Origin: Anopheles merus
Lineage: Eukaryota; Arthropoda; Insecta; Diptera; Culicidae
Length of the DNA stretch: 64,000 nucleotides
Assembly: GCF_017562075.2 (NCBI RefSeq)
Contig: NC_054082.1
Location: forward strand, 51,640,037 to 51,704,036
Direction: 5' to 3'
Position numbers and translations under genes: made by a program. The notes below the pieces were generated by a model that did no database searches, was not told the DNA's origin, and worked only from the letters and a program-made list of their open reading frames with translations. This document shows, piece by piece, positions 37,101-49,546 of this stretch. Position 1 is the first letter of the stretch. Each line of letters opens with the position of its first letter.

Positions 37101-40100
37101 AGGTACACTCTAGCGTCTGGGAGGGGTTTTTTTGTCTGTGTTGTGCAGATCCAGCCACAACACCCCATTTGGTCGATGATGGTTTTGCTGGTGGTGTTCA
37201 TTGAGTAAATCAATAGACTTAGCGTGCTCGCTGCACAAACACACGAACTGCTTGCATGCTGTGCCAGTTCTCAATTTCAAATGAGGAGTTTGTTTGGTGG
37301 TGCTGTTTGCATGAAGAGTCCCCACGGCTTTATCGAGCAGAAACCAGCGACACAGATATCTGCACTGGAACATGGCGAACTGGTGGACTGACAGAGCTAA
37401 CTGTTTGCTGTCCGTCCACGCAATACTCAACTCTGGACGGGCAAACTATCGGTTGTATCATACCGCGTTGTTTGTGTATTTGTATGTGTTTGCAAAGCTA
37501 GTGGTCTAGTCTGGTGCCCTGCACTACAGAGCCGTGCCTAGTGCACAGGAAGTTGGCCTAGCCCGATAGGGGTATTTCCGTTCCGTTTATGTGCGTTTTA
37601 CGTTTCTTCTGCTCCTCCGCGTAACCCACGTTCCACATACGGTCGTTTTGCGTGGTCCATTCAGGCTGTCGATATACTCGCCACAGACTTTGTAGCTGCT
37701 GTGAGCGTTGTACTACGCGACTTTCATTCATAAAAGTTTACTACCGACCGGCCGAGAGTTGGCGGTAGTGAAGCGATCGATCCTACTGGTCCCGGTACGC
37801 CTTATGGGACAGAAAACACGTGGGGAGAGGGTTTGGAACATCGAGCGTCTTACTGCGAACTGCGCCCGCGCGTGGCCTCGAATTCGGAAATCAAATAAAG
37901 CGCGCCCGACCGATCGCAACGCTCACGGAGAGTGGACAGCGCACACGAAATTGGCCCCATATCGCCGTGCATGTGCTGAAGCTCTGGTGCAGGAGCGTGC
38001 CTGTGCAAAAATCGTAAAATTTATGCATCCGATTCGCGTCTCGTGATCGCCAATTGGCAGAAACAAATATTCACCCGCTGACTAGGCGGTAAGCTTACAA
38101 GCTGGCCAATGCCATTGAAGAGGCGTCAGATGAATGTATGTGTGTGTGTATGCCCCGTGGAGCTCGTTCGCCTGCAAACACCGAATAGGTGGGTGGCCAT
38201 TCGTCCCGATGTACGATTCATACGGGCTGGTTTTATTTTCACAGCGCGTTTTTTGGATCAGTGCTCTTGCCCACTAATCGAAAGGTACATCGTACGTGCA
38301 GTTCCTCCTAGATACATGAAACCCTCTGTATCGTGCTCACTGGATGACGCGCAAACTGTTGGCCTCGAAAGAACGCGTGGTCACAGTTTGGTGGCAGATC
38401 GGTTTTTGCGTGACGCATCGTAAGAAAGTGGAGATTGTGCAATCCGGATGAAGATTTGCGTGGTGCACGCGTAAAATCCCCATCGGCCCACAGCTGCGGT
38501 CCTTGTTCGGTGTTCGACCTCAGTCTCGCTCGTTCTCTCGCTCTATCGTGCAGACCGGATGTAGCTGGATTGGGGTAGTGTGTCTGCAAAATTGGGTCGG
38601 ATTTATTGCTGGATCGATCTCTGTATGACCAGATTTGGCGATGCTTAGTGATGCTGTTAAGGATCGCTGATTGACAATATGAACGGGCTGATTAACGAAC
38701 TCTCCTAGCGACCCTTTTACTTGGTTGCATTGTGCATGCAGGAAGATACAGGGTTCAAAGGAAGATATGTGTTCATTATTTGTGTTTCTTGTCGTGTCTG
38801 TGGGCAGTCGTGACAGAACCTGGTGTGTGCACTAATAGCAAACATCGCAACCATCTTCATCTCGTGAGGCTTTCTTGTCTGCACAAGAAAAAGAAAAAAA
38901 TAACGGCAAGAATCGTGTTCTGTCTAATTGCATCTGGCAGCATTGCAAGCAGCAATGGCAATGGGAACAATATAAAATTTATGTTTGTATTAATGACCTT
39001 AGCGTATCGGCATTCTTAAACCGGCTACGCCCTATGTCCATGGCAGGAGAGATTTGTTCCATGATGATACATACGTTGCGAATGATCTTGGCATTAAGAT
39101 AACCACAGTTGAAGACTGGTACAAGAGTTTCAATTTAATGAAGCTATTGGCTAAAAACTCTACTCATTAAATGAAATTACTTTTCCTGTATGCTCCCCTT
39201 AAGCTGCCCAACAAAAAGGTTCATATACAGGAGGGAGACGTTTTGTAGAGTAGTGTACTCACGACCGCACTACCGGCACTACAAGAACTGCTGTAGCGTT
39301 TTTCTTCCCTTGTCCACGGTAGGTGTACCGTTTAATGTCTTAATCTGTGCATGGTTGTTTAATAAAATATCACAATTAAAAACGAACCATCGTGTCCGGT
39401 TTTGGTTAGTGTTTATGGGCGCTGCATTAAGTGTGTGCCATTCGATGTCGGCATTCTGCTAAGGTGTGCTTCGCTTTGTGTATCTACCAGGCTTTAGTGG
39501 GTAAGAGTAAGCGGTTAAGTATTTTACGGCTTGCACCCACGCTCAGTAACGTCCACCGGTTTGTGAATTTATTATGGGTGGCGTGTTTATGATACTTTTT
39601 TACTAAAAGGAACTTCTCGCAAGGATGTTGGCCTTGGGAACGATTTTGCACGTACACAAATAACAGTCCCCGGGGTGAAAGAGAATGACAATGAGTTTAA
39701 GGCGATTTGCAGCATCATTTTTAAATGTTGAATGAATGAATGAACTCGTGCCAAAATCCTATGTTTATTGGCTTTTTACCTTAAACTGTACGGTCATCAG
39801 AAACATCAATAGGTCGCTGTAAACAAACGTTTGCAGCATAAATCGCTTGAAAAATACTCGTGTCATTGGTTAAATCTTTTAACCCATCAAGGATATATAA
39901 ATAAACGAGCGTATCCGCTAAGAGAGTGGCAATCATTTAGAGCTACATGTGTGTCAATATGTAATTAATCTCAAGTTAGTATGCTTCCGGGTTGCTTATA
40001 ATCTCACCAACAAGTACAAATTATTGGCTTGAAGCGCAAAAACAAATCATCGGGTTCTTTTTTCATAAGGCTTAGTTATCTTAATTTTGTTGAAATCTTC

Positions 40101-40424
40101 TTCCATAGCCCCTTGTGGTTGACCTATCGACGAGTGCTTTGGCCAGATCGCGCTGTGCGAAAGATAAAAAAAAGCTCGCTAGTGATGTGGTGAACCTACC
40201 AATAATCCAACATTTACAACAACGCAACGCCTTGCAGCTAGAGACACACATCTCATCCACGGCTGCAGTCGAGAACGGTCAAAGATCAATCACGTCACTC
40301 AGCTTGTGCGCTGCAATCGTGGCGTTGTTGAAAAAGTCCTTAACGACTAGCAGAGCTACCCCTAAAACCCAATTCATCGTTGGTCACATTTACTCTGCTA
40401 TAAAGAAGAGTGGAGCGTTGATTG

Positions 40425-40452
40425 TGGTGGTGGTGGTGCTGTTGCTGCTGCA
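40425..40452. repeat. GGT/GCT triplet-rich tract
   Basis: Tandem GGT units pass into GCT/GTT units over about 28 bases. The tract is in intron-like sequence, and no supported reading frame uses it. Confidence 0.75.
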
Positions 40453-43400
40453 AGAGGTCACGTTCGTGTGTATTTTCTTCTAACAATTCCGTAAACGAGC
40501 AAACCGGCAGCGAACCTGCGATCGTGTAATCTATCAATCGCGAACTCGTTTGTACACTGGAACTACTAGTGGAAGAGCTTCGCTGCAACCTCGGCATCGG
40601 TCTATCCCATTAAGGTTAATTAGAAAATAAACACATCGGTAAAGCGATCGATTTTGCTAGCCAGCCTTTCGGCTTTCAGCTGGCTGTTTACCTTGTCTGG
40701 TTGCTCATTCATGAGAGGGTTGCAACTTCTGTAAAATAATTTCCGTTCCAAAAGCTAGTCCCAGTCGTTGGTCCCTTGGGCTAGCGGCGGGATGTGTAAT
40801 CGTAGCAATCTGCGCGCAGGGTAGTATAATTTCCCGGAGAAACGTTCGATTTTGCTTGCTGTTTTATGTGGTAGCAGCCTTGCTGCTTACGGCTACCGCA
40901 GCACCTCACTCTGACAGGTTGAAAATTAGCTGCAGCTCTTACGTAACGCACGACGGTTGAGGTACGTCGATCCAACACCCAGACAGCAATGGGTGCAGAG
41001 CGGTATTGGCAGCAGGCCGATGCCAGGGTGTCTGGTAGTTGCTATGTCTGGCATTAGCTGTGCCGGTAGCTATGAATTAATTAAACTTCCTCTACTTTAT
41101 AATAAGACCACACTGACCGCCACTCAGTGGAATGTTGTTTTGTTCGCTTATCGCCATAGCTAGAAGAAGAAAAAAAACACAAAAATAGTTACATTCGAGC
41201 GTGACACACGACGGTGCGCGCGATAAGCAAAGAAAAGCTTGCTTCCGAGGTTTCATAAAGTGACAAAAAATTTAACAAACAGCAACGTACGGCACTCAGT
41301 TTCAGACTACCGCTACTGTTGGCCGCCTGCCGGAAAGGTTATCATTGTTTTAGTGCTATTTTTTTATTTGTTGGTTTTCCGACTGTTTTTGCCAAATTAA
41401 AGTTTGATATTTACGTACGCCAACATAGTTGGTACCGATTATGGCCATGACTGGCTTTACGTGTTACTCCGTTTTTTAACGACCCTGAAAACTGGTACCA
41501 ATTGTCCGCCAAGCAAGGGTGGTAGTGGTGTTGTTGAACTTTCCGACAGTTGTGTCTTGTCAAATCTTGCCAGAAGCGTCACATTAGCAACAAAAGAGAG
41601 CAACAAAATGAAATGAAACAAATAAATGCTTCCGACTACGATCACGAATGGTACATTGTACGTTTTGAAACGTAGGCTATCACACTAAAACGGGAAATAC
41701 AAAAATGGTAAATATGAGAATATTATTTTGAAGCTATCGAAACACAACTTATTATTCGCTTTTGTAGTAAGCTACTGCAATCACTGGTATATTGCTGACT
41801 CGTTTTGCGAGAGATTAAGAGATATAATTATTTCCTGTGGTTTAGATTAAGCAATTTGAAGAGGTTCATCTTACTACTATCACCGAAGATAAAACTGATC
41901 GCATTGTATACTTACTGCCGCTGGCAAAGTGCTCAAGACACACGAAAAGGGATGCATTGAAAAAGATCAAGTTGTTTGATTTGTTCTTTCGGTGTCTGCC
42001 CTCTGTCTGTCCATCTATGCCGCAAACCGTTGTAGGAATTTCCTTAGCAGCATTGTGTTGTTTTATCTGATGAAATGAAGACATTATGATGGTATATCCA
42101 TGCAGTGTAATTGCATGAACATTAGAGTCGGATTTCGAGTATAGTACAGCGTATTGTTGTATCGTTAATGTTGTTGTTTTGTGAGACTACCATTGTGTAA
42201 TACAATAGCAAGAGAAGGTGTGCGATACGGTGCTAAATGCACAGGATAGGAGTCGTTATCTAAAGCGCGTTCCAATTTTAAAATAAATGTTTGATCAGTT
42301 TGAATTCGTTCTAGCATGTCGCTACATGTTCCAGGAAATATGTCGAAATAGTTCGCATTCTTCTAAAACAAATTTTGAAATAGTTTCAGTGCCAATTATT
42401 CGTTCGCTTCTACACACATTTTCGGCTGCACGGTTCAGTTGTGGTTTGACATTTTCGTTACTTTTTTATCCTTGTCTTACGGCATGCTACCAAAATGCTT
42501 GACGCATATCTTATTTTTTCCCATATCGACGTCTATTCTTTGACTGGTGAGAAACTGTTCCACCGAAAGGGGTGGCTATTGGTAGCAAAAAGCAACAACA
42601 TGTGTTTAGCAAATGTTGACTAGCCAGAAACACAAAAATGCAACTCGCTAAAATAAATCTGTATTGGTAAAAAACGACGAAAATAAGCACACAGCAGAAA
42701 AAAACAAGCGTAGTTGGGTCCTCAATGTTTGATGAATCATTGCTACGGCTGGGAGGAAACGATGGGGAGACAGCTTCTGGTTTTAATCGTTAGCTATTTA
42801 TCAACACTGTACCCGCGTGCCGTTCGCTGTTTTAAATTCCGTTGATATTGTTGCTAAAAATAGCGCCATCGGTTGATCGATTTGAGGAGCGGAAGTTAAG
42901 CGGGGATCAGTTCCTGAAAGGCACCGAAAAATGTCCAGTTTTGCAGAGCAATCCTTTTGAAGTAACCGACCAAAAGGTAGCGAAGCTTCTGTAGAAGCCT
43001 TTGGGTCCCTTGAAACGATTGTTAGTGCTCAAAGAACGACGCACTGCGCAGCTGTGATTGATGTATTGGTGCGTTTGTTGTGAGATCAGGAGTCCGTTTT
43101 TCGGGTGGAATAAAACCCGCCACACAATGGCAAAGGAAGGTTCGTTCATTCCATCGGTGTTTGCATTCTCGGGTTTTAATGATCCTGCCTCGATCGCATT
43201 CTCGTCGATTTTCTCCCGGTGCCCGTTGCTCATCTTCTACCGCACTGGATTTGTTTCATTCTGCGGAAATTCACGTGCTCGAGGGCTGGCCTGAAAGCGA
43301 AAGAGAGTGCAATTTTTTCGGAACGATTTCTTTTTTCCCACGATCCATAAAATTTGCCGTTCCCCATGCGAACACTAAAAAATGCAAAGTTAAACCCAGA

Positions 43401-44298
43401 AGAAATCCGTCTGCGATGCAACGAAAGCGTATGAGCTGAAAAAAGTGTGTGTGGATTCTACATCGCATCGCAGGGTATACATGAGGCTCTCCGATGGTAA
43501 GATTTTATGTCGTTGTTTTATGGTGCCTATAATGGTTGGTTTTCAGGCCCGCTACCAGTAACCACTGCCACTGAGTCAGAGTTCTCGGCCGGTTGATTTG
43601 AATTCTCGGCTACATTTCGTTGTCTTTATTTTGTGCAGCACAAAGCGTTCCTACGGTAACACCAGCATTAAGTGTGAGACGCCTGATGTTTGGCGGAAAA
43701 TAAGATTTTCTACACGTTTATAAGTTGTCCGTTCCGTAGGTCTTCCGGACAAAAGCGCATCCATATGTTTTCGTGCGCTTTATATGCCACAGACCTCTAT
43801 CACTGCGTGCTCTTCCGTCGAACGAAAGGTCTTCTGCTGGCAACGATCACACCGAGCTGCGTTAGTGTGTCGATTTTATTGCAAACTGGTGATGCATGTG
43901 TTGTAACGTTGTGGTGCTGTGAGTCTATCCTTGATTTCGTACGTTTAATGGACCCAATTCTTCCTCTCTCTCTGTGGATTCCTTTCGATTTCGGGTTCGT
44001 CGCTTAATGCTCGCAACATTCGCAGAGCTGTTGTTCGAACCACGGTACCGGAATTCAGCTTGAGTTAAAGCGTCATTAAGATGGTACTTCGACAGACTGC
44101 AACACAAACGAGCGACGAATAAATTTTGATGGACGGACAGCGCGATGTTTTCCTCCGCGTGTCTGTGTCGTAGGGTTGTCGAAGGGAACGACGAAAAAGT
44201 AAAAGTGTTCGGTTCGGAAGAAACGCACAGCGCGTCTGGGAACAAAAAACGGGGAGGAAATCATTATGTGATGGGAATAAAAGGTTATGGAGCATTAC

Positions 44299-44351
44299 AC
44301 TAACGCTTGTTTTTGTCTGGTTTGTTGTTTTCTTTTTCGTTTTAGGTAAGT
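44299..44351 (+). promoter_or_regulatory. Candidate recursive splice site (ratchet point)
   Basis: The parts occur in the order expected of a zero-length exon. A CTAAC branch motif lies at 44300-44304. A long pyrimidine-rich run ends in TTTTAG at 44345, followed at once by GTAAGT at 44346-44351. In Drosophila, such AG|GTAAGT junctions behind strong pyrimidine tracts mark sites where very long introns are removed stepwise. The plus orientation agrees with the exons here, and the site sits inside what would be a 35-50 kb intron. An alternative is that it is a normal acceptor for a tiny exon, but none is open and bounded nearby. Confidence 0.6.
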
Positions 44352-46409
44352 GTCTTTCGTTCGACGTGATAATGTATGGTATTCGTGGGGACAGATCTTG
44401 AGCCAACGCCGCCGTTCAAGGTAAAAGGTGTGGTGTGGTGAGTTTTCAAATTCTTATTTAAGCTGCCGTCTTTCTTTCGGTCAATTTATATCATTATGCT
44501 ATTGTTGTGCGGCATCTTTATCGCTGTAAGTGGAGCTTAATTGCACGATGGAGGCATTAAAGCAATTATAACCCACCACGGACGGAGCCTGTTCGTTAGA
44601 TGACACGACGTATATTTTAATGCTTCGAGCGTCTGCGTACCGCGGCTCCAATGTACTGGCATGCGTCGAACATTGTTGTTTGCTTAGTAAGAATTAGTTA
44701 CCTGCTGTATTACGAAGGTATTCAGCGATTGCAATCGTGATGAGCTGGTAACGATTGTGCATGATCATCGCTTTGGGGGAAGACTCTTTATTCCAATTAT
44801 ATTACAATTGCGCTATTCGGCGGCGAACGGTAATAAATGCAGTAGCCAAAAGGGTCTAATAGATACTGACTTATCAATGCTTTCGTTACGAGGCAGATAA
44901 TGGATACTCTGGTGAATAGCATCCGGATAATCTGGTTGACTAGTTTTGGTTGTGTGTGTGTGCTGATTGTTTACTGCTTCGAGCGAAACATGAAATCAAT
45001 TTTATACACATTGCCATTATGCGGCATTACCATTCCGGCACGTACCGTGTACGCGCCGCGGCGTCAGATACGCAAATTCTTGCCGCGTACACTTTGCCGG
45101 CTCGTTGTGCGGTAAAGAAATATTCTTCCATCTACATAATAAATCCTTGGCTCACGGGGTTTTGAACATGGTTTAACGAATCATACCTTCACCCCTGAGT
45201 TGGTGTTGCCGGTGGCTTGGTTTTGGTGTGTTGTTTCGTTAAGAGGAAACACAAACTACAACAACATAATGCACGCAGTATAGGAAAAATAATAAGAGTC
45301 GGTATGCTAGAACTCTTTGCTAGCGAAAAAATCGCTCACATGCGAGGGGCAGGAGGATGCGGGAATGTTGTAGGGATGACGACGGGATATGATGATTAGC
45401 AAAGAGAACATAAGAACATGCGCTGTTCTGTCTGGGGGATAAATGTTCCCTGCGCGGTGATTGCTGCCCTTTGCTCGCCCTATTCAACGCCCGGGCGATG
45501 CAATCCTTGGGAACGCGCACCGGCGGGCTCAGCAGGACCAACAAACGGAGGCTAAAAACATAAAACACAAACGACTTAACCTAACCATTAGCGTTACAGG
45601 GACCGCACGATCGTCCAGCGGGTGCGAGCGGTTAAATCGGACGGCCGGGGCAATGTAAACCCGCACCAAACCGCTCCGTACATGGCGGACGTGTGCAGTG
45701 AGTACGGTTTGTGTCCGGCTGGAAGCGAAGCGAAGTCGGGAGGAATGGATAGACCAAAATAAAAAAAATGGGTACATAACTTCATGAATACCTTCGGTAT
45801 CTGCACCTCGCACACCACATGTAAACGAGTGTAAATAAAGTGGATAGGATTTATATCGTTCAAGATTAGAGATAATACGTTTATATTTCAGCGGCACCGC
45901 GGTCACTTTGGTCTATCGCTTTGGCGCAACGATCCCGTTTCGTTGGTTGAAGGTTTCAGATCGGATTGTTGTTGTATTTCTTGCCCGTCTAGAAGTATCA
46001 CAGCATCTTGAGCTGGCATCCTTTCTTACATTGCCTGTTCGTGTGTTGATAGTGCGCGGAGGATAGTATTGTGTGATTTGTACGTTTTTTGTCATTTTTC
46101 TTCCAGCGATGAAGCGTTGAAATAGTACCTTGGTTTTATAAAACATAATTTATTAGCTTTTAACATAGTATGAAAGGTGTAGAAAGATGATGAAAAATAA
46201 CGCTATGGAAAGAGCAATAACGCGTAATGTATAGGGCCACTAGACCTAGTAAGCAAAATATTGATGAAATATGCAATACTCAAGCCATGGTGAGTAGATA
46301 TAATGATTCAATGGAATGCTAGGGTCTTTGAACTGGAAAAATGGTTTTGTTCAAGAGTATTTTAATGATATGGTACTTTGTTTTTTTTTTTATCATATCG
46401 AACTAATTT

Positions 46410-46435
46410 CGTTCAATTGAAGATTCAATTGAACG
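46410..46435. repeat. 26-bp near-perfect palindrome
   Basis: The arms CGTTCAATTGAA (46410-46421) and TTCAATTGAACG (46424-46435) are exact reverse complements separated by GA. It lies just after a T-run. It could be a fold-back trace, a dimeric protein-binding site, or chance in AT-rich DNA. Confidence 0.9.
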
Positions 46436-48279
46436 GACCTACACACATTCACAAATAAACGACATTTTTAAAGGACAATGCAAATGGTGACAGTTTCGGA
46501 AACCGGTTTTTACTGTGATGGTATTGGGTGCAAGAGTACATCTATGATGACAAATTAGTCTCTCAAACAACGGCAGTCTAGTCCGAGATGAAAAGTTCGC
46601 TCGAAGATTCCCTCGAAAAGAACACAGAGCAAATGATGAGGTAGCATAAACTGGGAGAAGTGATTATAGAACTCTGTTCTTAGGTGCTCATACCTTCTAA
46701 GCCTGGACTACCGTTGTGATCGTTTTGGAAGGAGAAAATGATAGCTATTGTAAATTTACTACCAGAAAGAACGAAAGCATACTTTGGAAGACATCTATCC
46801 CAACACTGGGAAAGTTGTCTGTTTTAAACGATGGCTGGGTGCTAACGTTTAACGGCTTGAACACAATCACAAAAGCAGACAAGCCCCAACTTTTAACTGG
46901 GATGCTCTTGTCTGTCTGGTGCTACCCTGACATCGTAACCTGCCTGTCAGTTGCAGCGGGCACAGGCAAGTGTTGGTAGTTTATGTATATTTTACCGCGA
47001 CCCTGAGCAGCAATGCGTGTTTCCAGTTTAGATAAGAATAGTCAATGTGTTGGAACTCATGAAAAAAGGTTTCCTGATAAGATAGAATACAGTTACAGGC
47101 AATTTTAGGGTCGCGTTCAAGTGTTAATGTACGCTCGTTATAACAGTTTTCGGGATGAAGCAAGTTTTCATGTTCAGTTGAGTGAGAGTGCTATGCAGCG
47201 CTCTTTTAATTTGGTGAAATGTAGTCAGAAAAATTCTTAATTAAATGCTTGAGAGTATTTTTCACATGATATTAAATTTTGTAAATGACTTATAAAAACT
47301 TGTTTCGATGTAATGACATATATTAAAAATGATGAAATGACCTATGTTAAAGAATAAAAGATACTTGCAGTTTACCTTTAAATCAAACGCAAGATATCTC
47401 AACATTTTGCTCTGTCGTAAACGATTGATATGCTTCTATGAAGCGACATCGAACAAAATGTTGCAGCTATAGAGTGAAAGATTTAACTGCAAAACCATAG
47501 TATTGGAGCATTTCTTATCTAACCACCACCCGTAAAAGTATGCACCAGAGCGACTGGAACAAAAACAAAAGCTAACGAATGTTAGCTACAAATTAGGAAA
47601 CTTGTACTACGCCATCGCAGCCTTTCATTCCTTCGCGGTTCATACGTAGCTTCGTTTCGTGGTACGCCAAACCGAAAGCGTTTCACATTCGCCAAGAAGC
47701 GATCTATATTTATTCACCTTTTTATGTGCAAAGGACACATTATCATTTTTTACAACTCTGTTGTTTGACCGCAATAGTGAGAAATACAGCGCATTTAACG
47801 CCTATCAAAATGAAGATATTACGAGAGAAGAAATCATTTAGCCTTGATGAAACATCGACCCAACCGTCCACGACCACGGTGAACTCACGCATCGGATCAA
47901 TCAAAAGCCGCCCTCTTTACCATCCGAATGCTTTGGGTTCTTGGGAGTAGCGTGAATTTGTGCGAATCCTTTGGATGAAACCTAACCTCGGTAGGTGTAC
48001 GGGCCTGTACATTGTCTGTGTGTATGTGTCCTTCGGGGGGTTTTCAAAATGTCAAAATCGCTTAACGAACGGGGTGCTTGACAAGCTAAAGCGGTTGTCT
48101 GCACCACCATCAGTGCAATCGGCAGCGCCTCTCAATGTTTGAGATCTCATCTTCATTACTTTACCAAAATTCATCTCTCTACGGGTAGCCACTCGATCAA
48201 CATCTAACGTCACTGTGGTCTGTGATTCACTTCTTGTTTTTTGTTTGTTTATTATCTCCCTTTTGCTCCCGCTGGGCAG

Positions 48280-48641
48280 ATGGCTCAAAACTTGAGCCTA
48301 GGAGGAATGGCAAGCAAAAAGAAATGCACTATACCAGTACCAAAACATGCTACCCATAGACAGGTTTGGCTCAGAAGTAGTTGCGTAGCTGGTCTGAACC
48401 CTGCATCGGTTGTTTGGATTGCGAGAATCGAGAATTCGCGCTTGCGAGTTGTACGCGATAATAATCACACACGGTATGTTGTGATGCTTATCGAGTCCAA
48501 TGGTGACACAAGTTTTTCTGGGGCGCAAGGAAACATCGTATTGCACGAATCTCCTATAAATGAACTCCGTTTGGGCCAAAGGGAGGAGAAACGAGTGTTG
48601 CGCAACCGAGGCCCCTGAGTTCGTGTTCGCACGGTACCAAG
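48280..48641 (+). other. Candidate exon between strong splice signals
   Basis: A very good acceptor (long C/T tract, then GGGCAG at 48274-48279) is followed 362 bases later by a very good donor, CAAG|GTAAGA (48641/48642). The segment opens exactly on an ATG (48280) that heads 112 codons (MAQNLSLGGMASKKK...) but stops at 48616-48618, before the donor. A different frame, from ATG 48560, runs through the donor in phase 1. It may be an exon with a long upstream frame, an exon used only in some transcripts, or a chance pairing of strong signals. Confidence 0.4.
48560..48641 (+). CDS. Candidate alternative first coding segment
   Basis: ATG 48560 opens 27 codons plus one base (MNSVWAKGRRNECC...) and ends at donor CAAG|GTAAGA, the best donor match among the candidates, in phase 1. 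It could thus join in frame to the acceptor at 61569, about 13 kb away. The main doubt is that the preceding part of the same proposed exon contains a 112-codon open frame overlapping this start, which would hinder its translation. The peptide shows no known motif. Confidence 0.33.
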
Positions 48642-49469
48642 GTAAGATGGGGTCAAAAAGATATTACGGACGGATGGCTGCTCGAGAGCTAGTCTGCAAA
48701 ATAGTGAGCTTTCGCACGGCACACAGGCAAACCTCCGGTAACATTATGTACCGTACAAATGCTACAACTTGCCATTACGCGCAGGACAGTGCCGCAAATC
48801 GCAATGGTGTTTATCGTTTGATAAACGGACGAAGCACTGGGTCTGAGTGTGACAATTGGATCGATTGAGGCGTCGCACTGGCGGCGTTGAATGTTTGATC
48901 ATCTAATGCCATATCTACAATGTATGGTTTGTTCGTTTTTTGTTTGGTAACAATATTTTTCAGTGAAAATGATTCCCTGTTTTTTGTTACTTCTTTTTGT
49001 CGGAAATGAGTAACAATAAAAACTATAGTCCTTCCTTCAATTGCGCAGATGACAGTTAAGGTAGATTATTTGGCCTTCATTGTTAGTTAGCGAAAGCAAA
49101 AGATGATCGTGTGCGCAAAGTTTTTTTTTTGTAAATAGTTTATAGCTCATCGTCCTGAAGCAGAGGTTAAATCGTCACCGTCACAGCGAATTGTGGTGTG
49201 GAGTATCAACCGCAACATGACAAACACACCATGTTTGATTTGTAGAGAGATTTACTCGAGTAGATTATGGCCCTGAACTCGCAATCTTTGATGAAAATCA
49301 GTGATCTGGGTTCAAAAGGTCTTGTCCTTAGGGGTCGGGATGTTGTGCAAAATGATAAATGTATTGAATCGTGTGATTTCAGTAGTATCAAGAGTGGTTG
49401 CTTTACAGTGGTGTTCATTAAGGTTTGACAAGAGTTCTGTAGGTTTGCATTCGTTGGTAATGGAAAAGG

Positions 49470-49546
49470 TTGCAAAACAAAACATTCATTTATTTTTTCA
49501 AATTCTCATTACTAGGCTTTGGCCGCATTTTGCAAAACAAAACATA
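49470..49546. repeat. Pair of 16-bp direct repeats
   Basis: The motif TTGCAAAACAAAACAT occurs at about 49470 and again 60 bases later at about 49530. Between them lies an AT-rich segment. No element with terminal features was recognised; this may be a local duplication. Confidence 0.75.

Larger units (their letters stand above)
34108..48279. other. Long intron with a recursive splice candidate
   Basis: This is about 14 kb with no supported coding exon. It contains the strong combined acceptor/donor at 44345/44346 and a 26-bp palindrome at 46410-46435, both listed separately. Mixed-composition segments around 37700-38090 end in a donor-like GGCG|GTAAGC (38088/38089), but the frames next to it are closed or out of phase. 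They could be an untranslated first exon. An acceptor-like TATATTTCAG ends at 45892. Confidence 0.4.

Noticed and set aside
43639..43655. 17-base microexon between acceptor TTGTGCAG and donor ACG|GTAACA
   Set aside because: Too short to support from sequence; the donor is weak and the length would shift the frame.
45996..46003. TATCACAG, matching the miR-2 family seed
   Set aside because: The bases after the seed do not follow the miR-2/miR-13 pattern, and no flanking hairpin was seen.
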